From the NCBI GenBank assembly GCA_905215345.1, contig CAJMPR010000019.1, positions 1-64,000 on the forward strand: 64,000 bases of DNA. Reading direction: 5' to 3'. This stretch comes from an uncultured bacterium. GTDB taxonomy: Bacteria; Bacteroidota; Bacteroidia; Bacteroidales; Bacteroidaceae. Under the pieces are notes generated by a model, which did not search any database, had not been told where the DNA came from, and saw only the letters and a list, made by a program, of their open reading frames with translations. Below are positions 9,831 to 17,104 of this stretch, piece by piece. How positions within the stretch are numbered: the stretch's first letter is position 1; the number at the start of each line of letters is the position of its first letter. Position numbers and translations under genes: made by a program.

Positions 9831-10805
9831 TTAATACTTTTTAGGAATCCATGTATTACAGATATTGAAAAGATAACTTGTATCGTCGTACTTTGCAACT
9901 TCTTTCTTCGTCAACTGTTTCGCCCAATTCACCCGGTTTACATCTACCGCTCCTTCCCCCGTACTTCCATATTCGGCATAACGGGCAGTCTTTTCATTCT
10001 CCGGATTGCGCCAATTATCCCATCCGGCAGGACAAATGTGCTTACCCAATTCACAATTAATAAATACAGTAGCTGCATACGGACGCCACGGACGACCTAA
10101 ATAAACCTTATCGACTTCCGGCTCTGCCGTCAGTTTGCAATTCTTAAAAACATATCCCACGGCTATATCCTCCGGAGTAGAGGCAGCCGTCACATAAGAA
10201 TTAGCTTTACTATGAACGGTACAGCCTTCAAACAATGCTGTAGAAGGCCCGAAGATAAAGTCCGTAGTGCCCTCAATGTAGCAATTCAGAAAGCACAAAC
10301 GGGTACCTTTCGTTCCGGTATAAATCGTATCCTGATTCCCCAGGAAGCGGCAGTTAATGAATACCAAGCGGTCGCCCTCGGTATGCAGAGCAACAGCTTG
10401 TCCCAAACGGGCGGCATTATTTTCAATGGTAAGATTCTTGAAAGTGATAGCATTACCTTCCACTTTTACCGTATAAGTACGGAATGTCCCCATCTTGTTG
10501 ATATTGGCATGATCATCATAGGTGATAACCGTTTTTTCCGCGTTTTCACCGATGAAATCGACGTTTTGCAACCAGGAAGGAATGATCACTTTCTCTTTAT
10601 AAATACCGTTTTTAATCAAAACCGTCACTTTATAATCCATAAAAGCGCGGATACCTTCCATCGCATCAGTCAATGTACGATAATCACCCGTACCGTCACG
10701 GGCAACTACAATCGTATCTTTCCATTGTTGGGCTGCCGATAAGGAATTTACGCCACAAAGCAGAGCTACCAGAAGGACAGCCCCAATTTTCATTCTGTTT
10801 TTCAT
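9831..10805 (-). CDS. CE8 pectin methylesterase
   Basis: A 324-residue exported protein (signal peptide about 1-25, ending near SLSA). It forms a right-handed beta-helix with the CE8 signatures: GQAVALHTEGDR, NQDTIY with Asp159, TDFIFG with Asp182, and RPWRPYA carrying the catalytic-site Arg. It should demethylate homogalacturonan, releasing methanol and leaving galacturonate for lyases. It is a stand-alone counterpart of the CE8 half of the protein encoded at 7445-9211; the two differ in length and sequence and are probably not a recent duplication. A large inverted repeat (10824-11006) lies directly upstream, so transcription may start inside or beyond it. Confidence 0.93.
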   Translation of the reverse strand: MKNRMKIGAVLLVALLCGVNSLSAAQQWKDTIVVARDGTGDYRTLTDAMEGIRAFMDYKVTVLIKNGIYKEKVIIPSWLQNVDFIGENAEKTVITYDDHANINKMGTFRTYTVKVEGNAITFKNLTIENNAARLGQAVALHTEGDRLVFINCRFLGNQDTIYTGTKGTRLCFLNCYIEGTTDFIFGPSTALFEGCTVHSKANSYVTAASTPEDIAVGYVFKNCKLTAEPEVDKVYLGRPWRPYAATVFINCELGKHICPAGWDNWRNPENEKTARYAEYGSTGEGAVDVNRVNWAKQLTKKEVAKYDDTSYLFNICNTWIPKKY

Positions 10806-10823
10806 ATTTTATTCTGATTTTCA

Positions 10824-11006
10824 GAAACTGTTTTGAATTTTATTCGGAGCTTATTTTTCCTTATTTTTTGTTTAGCCGTGACTTTGTTTGAAGGAGTATA
10901 GCGGGCTATACGACTGAAAGCAAAGGTGCGGATAAGCGAAAAAGAAGAAGAAAGAAGCCCGAATTGTCTCTCTAAAAAAGATAAAGATAAAATTCAAAAC
11001 AGCTTC
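10824..11006. repeat. composite inverted-repeat element upstream of the CE8 gene
   Basis: The outer arms 10824-10843 and 10987-11006 are inverted copies of each other, matching at 19 of 20 positions (ATAAAATTCAAAACAGYTTC). Inside is a small palindrome, GTATAGC-GG-GCTATAC, near 10894. The right part, 10954-11008, recurs with a few changes at 16666-16718. The element fills much of the 380-base gap between the CE8 and GH105 genes. No open reading frame of note is inside. Confidence 0.7.
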
Positions 11007-11063
11007 TCAATTAACTCGTAACGATATTTAATCAAATCCGAAACAGTCTGCAAGAGGTGATTG

Positions 11064-11143
11064 TTCCACAAGCGTCCCGAACGTATTCCACATACGTCCC
11101 GAATATGTTCCACATGCGTGCGGAATACGTTCGGAAAGCGTGC
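11064..11143. repeat. 22-bp tandem repeat, three full copies plus a partial
   Basis: Units start at 11064, 11086 and 11108, each beginning TTCCACAWRCGT; a diverged partial unit follows at 11130. Superimposed on this, CCGAACGTATTCC (11077-11089) is the exact inverse of GGAATACGTTCGG (11122-11134), so the array can also fold. It lies just past the GH105 stop codon on that gene's 3' side. No T run follows, so it is not a standard terminator. Confidence 0.75.
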
Positions 11144-11186
11144 AAAACAGCAGGCTCATACACAGACAGTTAGAAGCGCTACTACA

Positions 11187-12407
11187 TTAATGATTTATTA
11201 CTTCCTGTACCTCCTGCAAACGCTCCCATTCCAAACTTCCCAAAATAAAAGGGCCTACAGCTTTAGGGTCATTACTACGAATAGTTTCATTGATATAATA
11301 ATCATAATCGCCCGAACGATAAACCTTGCCGCCAAGTCCTGCTACGGCACAAGCTCTCGTAATGCTTACCACTCCATTTTTATCCACCTCTATGAAGTTA
11401 TCAAGAATGCCTTTATATCCCTTAATAGCTACATCCAGATAGGATTTATCAATATATCCCTTACGAACACCTTTGAAAAGAGAATATACAAACATGGCGG
11501 AACAGGAAGACTCCAGGTAATTACCCGGTGCACCGCTTTTATCCAATACCTGATACCATAATCCAGTCTTCGAATCTTGCAAACGTTTCACTTGGGAAGC
11601 TATCTTATTGAACACAATAAGCATGGAATCACGTCCCGGTTCATGCTTCGGAATAAAATCCAGCGCATCAACAAAAGCCATTGCATACCATCCCATAGCA
11701 CGCCCCCAGCTATGCTTCGACTGCCCGGTAACGGGATCGGCCCAATGCTCCTTACGACTTACGTCACAGGCGTGGCGATACAAATCGTTCTTCGCATCAT
11801 AAGTATGACGGGCTGCCATCAGGAATTGATTGATTATATCGGCATAAACATCTACCTGGCTATTGCGATAAGCATATTCCGCATAAAAAGGAGCTCCCAT
11901 ATAGACACCGTCCAGCCAAACCTGATTCGGATAAATCTTCTTATGCCAAAAGCCACCGTCTGCATTACGGGGATGCCCTTCAAACTGGCTACGCATCAAG
12001 GCAAGAGCCTTTTTATATTTTTCGTTCTTTGTCTGGTCGTATATACGAAACATAAACTTACCGGAATTTACACGGTCAAGGCTATATTCTTCGAGTTTGT
12101 ACTTTTTGATAGTTCCATCGGCGTTTACCATCGTATCGGCATAAGCCAAAGCATAATCATAGATTTTTTGATCTCCGTAACGATCATACACATCCAGCAT
12201 AGCCTGAAGCTCCAGACCGTGACAATAGTCCCATTTCAGGCTCGGTTGAAAATCCAACTGCCAGGATTCTGGACAACGAATCATCTCGGACTCGGTCATA
12301 CGCACCGACCAAGGTTGGTTACTGTTTACTTGTTGGGCAAACATTCCTAAAGGAGAAAACAATAAAAAACCGGATACAATAAATTTACAAATAAAGTTCT
12401 TTTTCAT
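11187..12407 (-). CDS. GH105 unsaturated rhamnogalacturonyl/galacturonyl hydrolase
   Basis: A 406-residue protein starting at the ATG at 12407. The longer reading frame to 12548 runs through the promoter and lacks a signal peptide at its N-terminus, whereas the chosen start gives a clean one (MKKNFICKFIVSGFLLF, ending near FAQ). The (alpha/alpha)6-barrel features of GH105 are visible: DYCHGLELQAMLDVY, WLDGVYMGAPFYAEYA, SWGRAMGWYAMAFVDAL and AGLGGKVYRSGDYDYY. It removes the unsaturated uronic acid left at the non-reducing end by pectin lyases, in the periplasm. It feeds the KdgF/KduI steps encoded on either side and is divergent from the EIIC gene. Confidence 0.9.
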   Translation of the reverse strand: MKKNFICKFIVSGFLLFSPLGMFAQQVNSNQPWSVRMTESEMIRCPESWQLDFQPSLKWDYCHGLELQAMLDVYDRYGDQKIYDYALAYADTMVNADGTIKKYKLEEYSLDRVNSGKFMFRIYDQTKNEKYKKALALMRSQFEGHPRNADGGFWHKKIYPNQVWLDGVYMGAPFYAEYAYRNSQVDVYADIINQFLMAARHTYDAKNDLYRHACDVSRKEHWADPVTGQSKHSWGRAMGWYAMAFVDALDFIPKHEPGRDSMLIVFNKIASQVKRLQDSKTGLWYQVLDKSGAPGNYLESSCSAMFVYSLFKGVRKGYIDKSYLDVAIKGYKGILDNFIEVDKNGVVSITRACAVAGLGGKVYRSGDYDYYINETIRSNDPKAVGPFILGSLEWERLQEVQEVINH

Positions 12408-12452
12408 GAAGTTGTTCTTTAATGGTATTAGACCTTCTAATTTTTCACGAAA

Positions 12453-12460
12453 CAAAAATA
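12453..12460 (-). promoter_or_regulatory. -7 promoter box for the GH105 gene
   Basis: On the minus strand TATTTTTG matches TAnnTTTG, 46 bases before the chosen ATG at 12407. It supports that start rather than the longer reading frame. Confidence 0.5.
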
Positions 12461-12604
12461 GAAGTTTCTTTCCAAACAAGTGTGTACTTTTTGGCGCAGA
12501 GAGTGTATTATTTGATTTTCGTGTACGGAAACGAACAAATTTGTGCACGATAACGACAAATTTGTCTAAAATTGTCCGTTTTACTAATTATTATGCTTTT
12601 CCAG

Positions 12605-12635
12605 TTTGATTAATTGAGAAAAGGTCTTATTTTTG
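12605..12635 (+). promoter_or_regulatory. Bacteroides promoter for the EIIC-kduI transcript
   Basis: TTTG at 12605-12608 and TATTTTTG at 12628-12635 are separated by 19 bases, matching the Bacteroides -33/-7 consensus. It leaves a leader of roughly 60 bases before the EIIC ATG at 12700. It is the best two-box promoter seen in the window. Confidence 0.7.
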
Positions 12636-12699
12636 ACCCCGGTTTTTAATTCATACTATTGTAAAACATAATCAATTACCAATTTAAATAACACAAAGA

Positions 12700-14106
12700 A
12701 TGGAACAAGTTTTCGGTTATATCATCGGCTTAGGAGCAGCAGTGATGATGCCTATAATCTTTACAATTTTAGGGGTATGCATCGGCATTAAACTTAGTAA
12801 GGCATTGAAGAGCGGTCTGCTGGTAGGAGTCGGTTTCGTAGGTTTATCAGTAGTCACAGCCTTGTTGACCAGCAGCCTGGGACCTGCCCTGAGCCAAGTA
12901 GTAGAAATATACGGGCTTCAATTAAAAGTATTCGACATGGGTTGGCCTGCAGCAGCAGCCGTAGCCTACAACACTTCGGTAGGTGCATTTATCATTCCGG
13001 TATGCCTGGGTGTAAACATCCTGATGTTGTTGACTAAAACCACCCGTACCGTTAATATTGATCTTTGGAACTATTGGCACTTCGCATTCATCGGAGCAGT
13101 CGTTTATTTTGCCAGTGACAGTATTCTCTGGGGCTTCTTCGCCGCTATTATCTGCTACATTATTACCTTGATTATGGCTGACTATACAGCCGAGAAATTC
13201 CAGGGTTTCTATGACAAGATGGAAGGTATTTCCATTCCGCAACCATTCTGTGCAGGTTTTGTACCGTTTGCTATCGTTATTAACAAAGCATTAGATAAAA
13301 TACCGGGCTTCAACAAACTCAACATCGACGCAGAAGGTATGAAGAAGAAATTCGGTCTGCTTGGCGAACCTTTGTTCCTGGGTATTCTTGTTGGATGTGG
13401 TATTGGCGCATTGTCTTGCAAAAACGGACAAGAACTGGTAGATAAGATACCTTATATCTTAGGCTTGGGTATCAAGATGGGTGCTGTTATGGAGTTAATT
13501 CCGCGTATCACGGCACTGTTCATCGAAGGCTTGAAGCCTATTTCGGATGCAACCCGTGAAATGATTGCCAAGAAATTCAAAGGCGCTGTCGGCTTAAATA
13601 TCGGTATGAGCCCCGCATTGGTTATCGGTCATCCTGCAACACTGGTTGTTTCCTTGTTGTTGATTCCCGTTGCTATTCTACTGGCAGTAATACTTCCGGG
13701 CAACCAATTTCTCCCGCTGGCTTCACTGGCAGGTATGTTCTACCTATTCCCGTTGGTATTACCTATCACGAAAGGTAATGTGGTGAAGACCTTCATCATC
13801 GGTCTTGTTGTATTGACTATGGGTCTGTATTTCGTAACAGATTTGGCTCCATACTTCACAAAAGCCGCTCACGATGTATATGCCAAGACTCAAGACCCGG
13901 CCGTTAACATCCCTGCCGGATTTGAAGGTGGTGCACTCGACTTTGCATCCAGTCCTTTTGCCTGGATTATCTTCCACATGACTTATTCATTCAAATATAT
14001 CGGCTCTGCCATTTTGGTATTGTTCACGCTGTTCCTGATGATATTGAACCGTCGTGCTATCGTAAAATTCCAAAAAGCAGCCAAGGCTGAAGCTAACAAT
14101 AACTAA
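12700..14106 (+). CDS. lone PTS galactitol-type EIIC permease
   Basis: A 468-residue, very hydrophobic protein homologous to GatC/SgcC-type EIIC components. Family blocks include MPIIFTILGVCIGIKLSKAL, GVGFVGLSVV, DMGWPAAAAVAYN, FGLLGEPLFLGILVG and GMSPALVIGHPATLVVS. A normal EIIC works with EIIA and EIIB, which phosphorylate the sugar during entry. No such genes, and no EI or HPr, are in the window. It is followed after 27 bases by kduI, suggesting one transcript. With the KduI product as likely cargo, it may act as an uncoupled permease or proton-linked carrier. The family assignment is firm; substrate and mechanism are inference. Confidence 0.88.
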   Translation: MEQVFGYIIGLGAAVMMPIIFTILGVCIGIKLSKALKSGLLVGVGFVGLSVVTALLTSSLGPALSQVVEIYGLQLKVFDMGWPAAAAVAYNTSVGAFIIPVCLGVNILMLLTKTTRTVNIDLWNYWHFAFIGAVVYFASDSILWGFFAAIICYIITLIMADYTAEKFQGFYDKMEGISIPQPFCAGFVPFAIVINKALDKIPGFNKLNIDAEGMKKKFGLLGEPLFLGILVGCGIGALSCKNGQELVDKIPYILGLGIKMGAVMELIPRITALFIEGLKPISDATREMIAKKFKGAVGLNIGMSPALVIGHPATLVVSLLLIPVAILLAVILPGNQFLPLASLAGMFYLFPLVLPITKGNVVKTFIIGLVVLTMGLYFVTDLAPYFTKAAHDVYAKTQDPAVNIPAGFEGGALDFASSPFAWIIFHMTYSFKYIGSAILVLFTLFLMILNRRAIVKFQKAAKAEANNN

Positions 14107-14133
14107 AAGATAAATTAATAAAAAAGAAACATC

Positions 14134-15090
14134 ATGAAAAAATTAGTAATTGCCCTGATGTTGGGTGCTGCCGCAGTATCGGCTTCCGCCCAAGTAAATT
14201 ACAAAGTACAAACAGCTTGTCATCCGTCAGATGTAAAGCACTATGATACAGAACGTCTGCGTAGCGCTTTTATGATGGACAAAGTAATGGCAGCCGATGA
14301 AATCAACGTGACCTACACTCTTTATGACCGATTGATTTACGGAGGTGCAATGCCGGTAAACAAAGTCCTGAGACTTGAGATTTTCCGCGAACTGGGTCCG
14401 GAAATCACTTATTTCCTGGAACGTCGTGAATTGGGCGTTATTAACACCGGTGGTGACGGAGTTGTTACCGTAGACGGTAAAGAATACCCTATGACATACA
14501 AAGAAGCACTTTATGTAGGTTGCGGTAATAAAGAAGTTACTTTCAAGAGTAACGATGCCTCTAACCCCGCAAAGTTCTACATCAACTCGGCTCCGGCTTA
14601 CAAGCATTTTGTCACTCAGTTGATTACTACCGATGCCAAGCTTCAAAAAGCTAACCCCAAGAAATATGCTTTGGGTATCTCCGATCATTATGGAAAAATG
14701 CAAGACAGCAACGACCGTATCGTAAATCAACTGATTGTGAAAGATGTTCTGGAAAGAGTGAAAGACGGTGGTACCAACCAATTACAGATGGGACTTACCG
14801 AATTGGCTCCCGGTTCTGTATGGAACACAATGCCTGCCCATACTCACACACGCCGTATGGAAGCCTACTACTACTTCAAGCTGACTCCGGGCAATTCAAT
14901 CTGCCACTTGATGGGCGAACCGCAGGAGGAACGCCTTATATGGTTACAGAATGAACAAGCTATCACTTCTCCCGAATGGAGCATCCACGCTGCAGCAGGA
15001 ACCAGCAACTATACCTTCATTTGGGGTATGGCCGGTGAAAACCTGAAGTACAGCGATAAAGATGAAATCAAATATACTGAAATGAGATAA
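14134..15090 (+). CDS. kduI: exported KduI, 5-keto-4-deoxyuronate isomerase
   Basis: A 318-residue protein. KduI enzymes are usually about 280 residues and cytoplasmic; here about 20 extra N-terminal residues form a clear signal peptide (MKKLVIALMLGAAAVSASAQ). The rest aligns along the family: DRLIYGGAMPVNKVL, RRELGVINTGGDG, ALYVGCGNKEVTF, GLTELAPGSVWNTMPAHTH, RRMEAYYYF (His and Glu metal ligands), SPEWSIHAAAGTSNYTFIWG. It interconverts 5-keto-4-deoxyuronate (DKI) and 3-deoxy-2,5-hexodiulosonate (DKII) in pectin breakdown. The export signal places this step in the periplasm, just before a permease encoded by the same operon. A strong terminator follows. Confidence 0.9.
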   Translation: MKKLVIALMLGAAAVSASAQVNYKVQTACHPSDVKHYDTERLRSAFMMDKVMAADEINVTYTLYDRLIYGGAMPVNKVLRLEIFRELGPEITYFLERRELGVINTGGDGVVTVDGKEYPMTYKEALYVGCGNKEVTFKSNDASNPAKFYINSAPAYKHFVTQLITTDAKLQKANPKKYALGISDHYGKMQDSNDRIVNQLIVKDVLERVKDGGTNQLQMGLTELAPGSVWNTMPAHTHTRRMEAYYYFKLTPGNSICHLMGEPQEERLIWLQNEQAITSPEWSIHAAAGTSNYTFIWGMAGENLKYSDKDEIKYTEMR

Positions 15091-15097
15091 TCATAGT

Positions 15098-15133
15098 AAA
15101 TAGGCATGAACTTAACTGTTCATGCCTATTTTG
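15098..15133 (+). terminator. Rho-independent terminator after kduI
   Basis: AAATAGGCATGAAC (15098-15111) pairs perfectly with GTTCATGCCTATTT (15118-15131) across the loop TTAACT, followed by T residues. It ends the EIIC-kduI transcript before the MFS gene. Confidence 0.85.
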
Positions 15134-15189
15134 TCATTTTCTCCATGATTTCTACCAAATATTACACACAGACATAGCATAAGAACACG

Positions 15190-15197
15190 TATTTTTG
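15190..15197 (+). promoter_or_regulatory. -7 promoter box for the MFS transporter gene
   Basis: TATTTTTG matches TAnnTTTG and lies 25 bases before the ATG at 15223. The -33 box is unclear. It fits with the terminator just upstream. Confidence 0.55.
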
Positions 15198-15222
15198 CAA
15201 ACAAAATAATAAATCTATTATC

Positions 15223-16665
15223 ATGAGTACATTACAGAACACACTGGGCAAAATGACCAATTACCGTTGGACCATCTGCGCCATGTTATTCTTCGCGACA
15301 ACAGTTAACTATCTTGACCGCCAGGTGTTGTCACTCACCTGGGATGAATTTATCAAACCCGAGTTCCACTGGGACGAATCACATTACGGTACAATTACAG
15401 CCGTCTTTTCATTTGTATATGCAGCTTGTATGTTATTTGCCGGTCGCCTTGTCGATTGGTTAGGCTCTAAGAAAGGATATTTATGGGCTATCGGTATATG
15501 GTCGGTAGGAGCTTGTATGCATGCCCTTTGCGGTATCGTAACCGAACATTTTGTAGGTCTTCACAGTGCAGCCGAACTAATGGGTGCCACCGGTGATGTA
15601 GTAGTCACTATCGCCACCATCAGTATGTATTGTTTCCTGGCCGCCCGTTGTATTCTGGCTTTAGGTGAAGCGGGTAACTTCCCTGCCGCCATTAAAGTAA
15701 CTGCCGAATATTTTCCTAAGAAAGACCGTGCATTTGCAACTTCCATCTTTAATGCCGGTGCTTCTATCGGTGCATTGGTTGCTCCGTTATCCATTCCGTT
15801 GCTCGCCAAAGCATGGGGCTGGGAAATGGCATTCATTGTTATCGGTGCACTTGGATTTATTTGGATGGGATTCTGGGTATTCATGTATACATCTCCAGCT
15901 CAAAGCAAGCATGTAAATAAGGCGGAGTTGGAATACATTGACCAAGACAGCCACGACGTCGCAACAGAAGACAAACCAAAAGCGAAAGAAAAGAAGATGA
16001 CCTTCTTGCAATGCTTCGGTTACAAACAAACCTGGGCTTTCGCCGCCGGTAAATTTATGACCGATGGTGTATGGTGGTTCTTCCTTTTCTGGACTCCCTC
16101 CTACCTGAATACTCAATTTGGTATCAAGACTTCCGAAGGATTGGGTATAGCTTTGATTTTCACGCTTTATGCCATTACCATGCTTTCTATTTACGGTGGT
16201 AAACTGCCGACTATCATTATCAACAAGACAGGAATGAATCCCTATGCGGCACGTATGCGTGCCATGTTAATTTTTGCATTCTTCCCGCTATTGGTTTTGT
16301 TGGCGCAGCCTTTGGGTACAATCTCCCCCTGGTTCCCGGTTATCATGATCGGTATCGGTGGTGCCGCTCATCAATCATGGTCGGCTAATATCTTCTCAAC
16401 CGTAGGTGACATGTTCCCTAAATCGGCTATTGCGACAGTTACCGGCATTGGCGGTATGGCAGGTGGTATAAGCTCCATGTTGCTGCAATACGTTGCGGGT
16501 GAACTATTCGTTTATGCCGGAAATACTAACATGGTATTCATGGGATTTGTAGGAAAGCCTGCCGGATATTTCGTTATATTCTGCGTATGTTCCGTATCTT
16601 ACCTGATTGGCTGGGTTATAATGAAAGCATTGGTTCCGAAATACAAACCTATTGTATTGGACTAA
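15223..16665 (+). CDS. exuT: MFS hexuronate transporter (ExuT-like, ACS family)
   Basis: A 480-residue protein with about 12 membrane segments of the anion:cation symporter branch of MFS. Diagnostic blocks: NYLDRQVLSLTWDEFIKPEF at the first helix, AGRLVDWLGSKKGY (loop 2-3 motif), and ALGEAGNFPAAIKVTAEYFP. These resemble ExuT-type galacturonate/glucuronate symporters. Helices 3-4 are separated by a longer loop (about residues 104-135, containing HSAAELMGATGDVV) than is usual in the family. Beside kduI and the pectin esterases it probably imports galacturonate or unsaturated uronate from the periplasm. Confidence 0.85.
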   Translation: MSTLQNTLGKMTNYRWTICAMLFFATTVNYLDRQVLSLTWDEFIKPEFHWDESHYGTITAVFSFVYAACMLFAGRLVDWLGSKKGYLWAIGIWSVGACMHALCGIVTEHFVGLHSAAELMGATGDVVVTIATISMYCFLAARCILALGEAGNFPAAIKVTAEYFPKKDRAFATSIFNAGASIGALVAPLSIPLLAKAWGWEMAFIVIGALGFIWMGFWVFMYTSPAQSKHVNKAELEYIDQDSHDVATEDKPKAKEKKMTFLQCFGYKQTWAFAAGKFMTDGVWWFFLFWTPSYLNTQFGIKTSEGLGIALIFTLYAITMLSIYGGKLPTIIINKTGMNPYAARMRAMLIFAFFPLLVLLAQPLGTISPWFPVIMIGIGGAAHQSWSANIFSTVGDMFPKSAIATVTGIGGMAGGISSMLLQYVAGELFVYAGNTNMVFMGFVGKPAGYFVIFCVCSVSYLIGWVIMKALVPKYKPIVLD

Positions 16666-16718
16666 GAGGCCCGAGTTTTCTCTAAAAAGAATAAAGATAA
16701 AATTCAAAACGGCTTCTT
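16666..16718. repeat. second copy of the dispersed repeat seen at 10954-11008
   Basis: This stretch starts one base after the MFS stop codon and matches 10954-11008 over about 53 bases with few differences (GARGCCCGA, TCTCT, ATAAAGATAAAATTCAAAAC, GGCTTCT). Its ends are inverted (GAGGC and GCTTC), so it can fold on itself. Confidence 0.7.
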
Positions 16719-16742
16719 ATAGAAGAACAGTATAAAACAGAA

Positions 16743-16774
16743 AAAGCTCTTTCTCACGAAAGGGCTTTTTTTGT
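16743..16774 (+). terminator. Rho-independent terminator after the MFS gene
   Basis: AAAGCTCTTTC pairs with GAAAGGGCTTT across the loop TCAC and is followed by a run of T. Confidence 0.85.
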
Positions 16775-16831
16775 TCTCTTACAGCTTACATTAGCAATTA
16801 AAAGCTTGATAAGAGAACAACCTTCAAGGCG

Positions 16832-16899
16832 AAAAAAAGGGAAGTCTCACGACTTCCACAATTCTTCTAACCTTAAATCTAAATCTCTATGAAAAAAAC
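16832..16899 (-). ncRNA. candidate small RNA, about 65-70 nt
   Basis: On the minus strand a -7 box (TATTTTTG, 16913 to 16906) predicts a start near 16899. The transcript would end at a tight terminator, GGAAGTC-GTGA-GACTTCC followed by C and seven T (16857 to 16832). Between them lies an A/U-rich single-stranded region and no reading frame. The unit is isolated in a 439-base intergenic gap. No known RNA family was recognised, and the -33 box is weak. Confidence 0.45.
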
Positions 16900-16905
16900 G
16901 TTTTG

Positions 16906-16913
16906 CAAAAATA
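16906..16913 (-). promoter_or_regulatory. -7 promoter box for the candidate small RNA
   Basis: TATTTTTG on the minus strand, matching TAnnTTTG. Its only nearby downstream unit is the terminator at 16832-16857. Confidence 0.4.
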
Positions 16914-17104
16914 GAGATTTATCACTAATTTTGTTATTAATAAAGTATATAAAGAGAAAGAAAAGATTTAAGATTTATTAAATAAGTGTACAATACGAGC
17001 AACCATTCAATGAATACGATGCTCTGTCATGCAAAGCATAGCGAAGCATCTCCACTCTTGAGACTACACCCAGAAAGGATTCTTCACCACTACATTCCTC
17101 TGGC

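Noticed and set aside
11064..11143. The 22-bp repeat as a CRISPR array
   Set aside because: The units are directly tandem with no spacers, and no cas genes are nearby.
12408..12548. An N-terminal extension of the GH105 protein
   Set aside because: It crosses the -7 promoter box and would bury the signal peptide 47 residues in.
16891..16983. A 30-codon plus-strand frame starting MKKTFCKNRD
   Set aside because: It is short and low-complexity, and it overlaps the candidate promoter of the minus-strand small RNA. There is no homology that I recognise.
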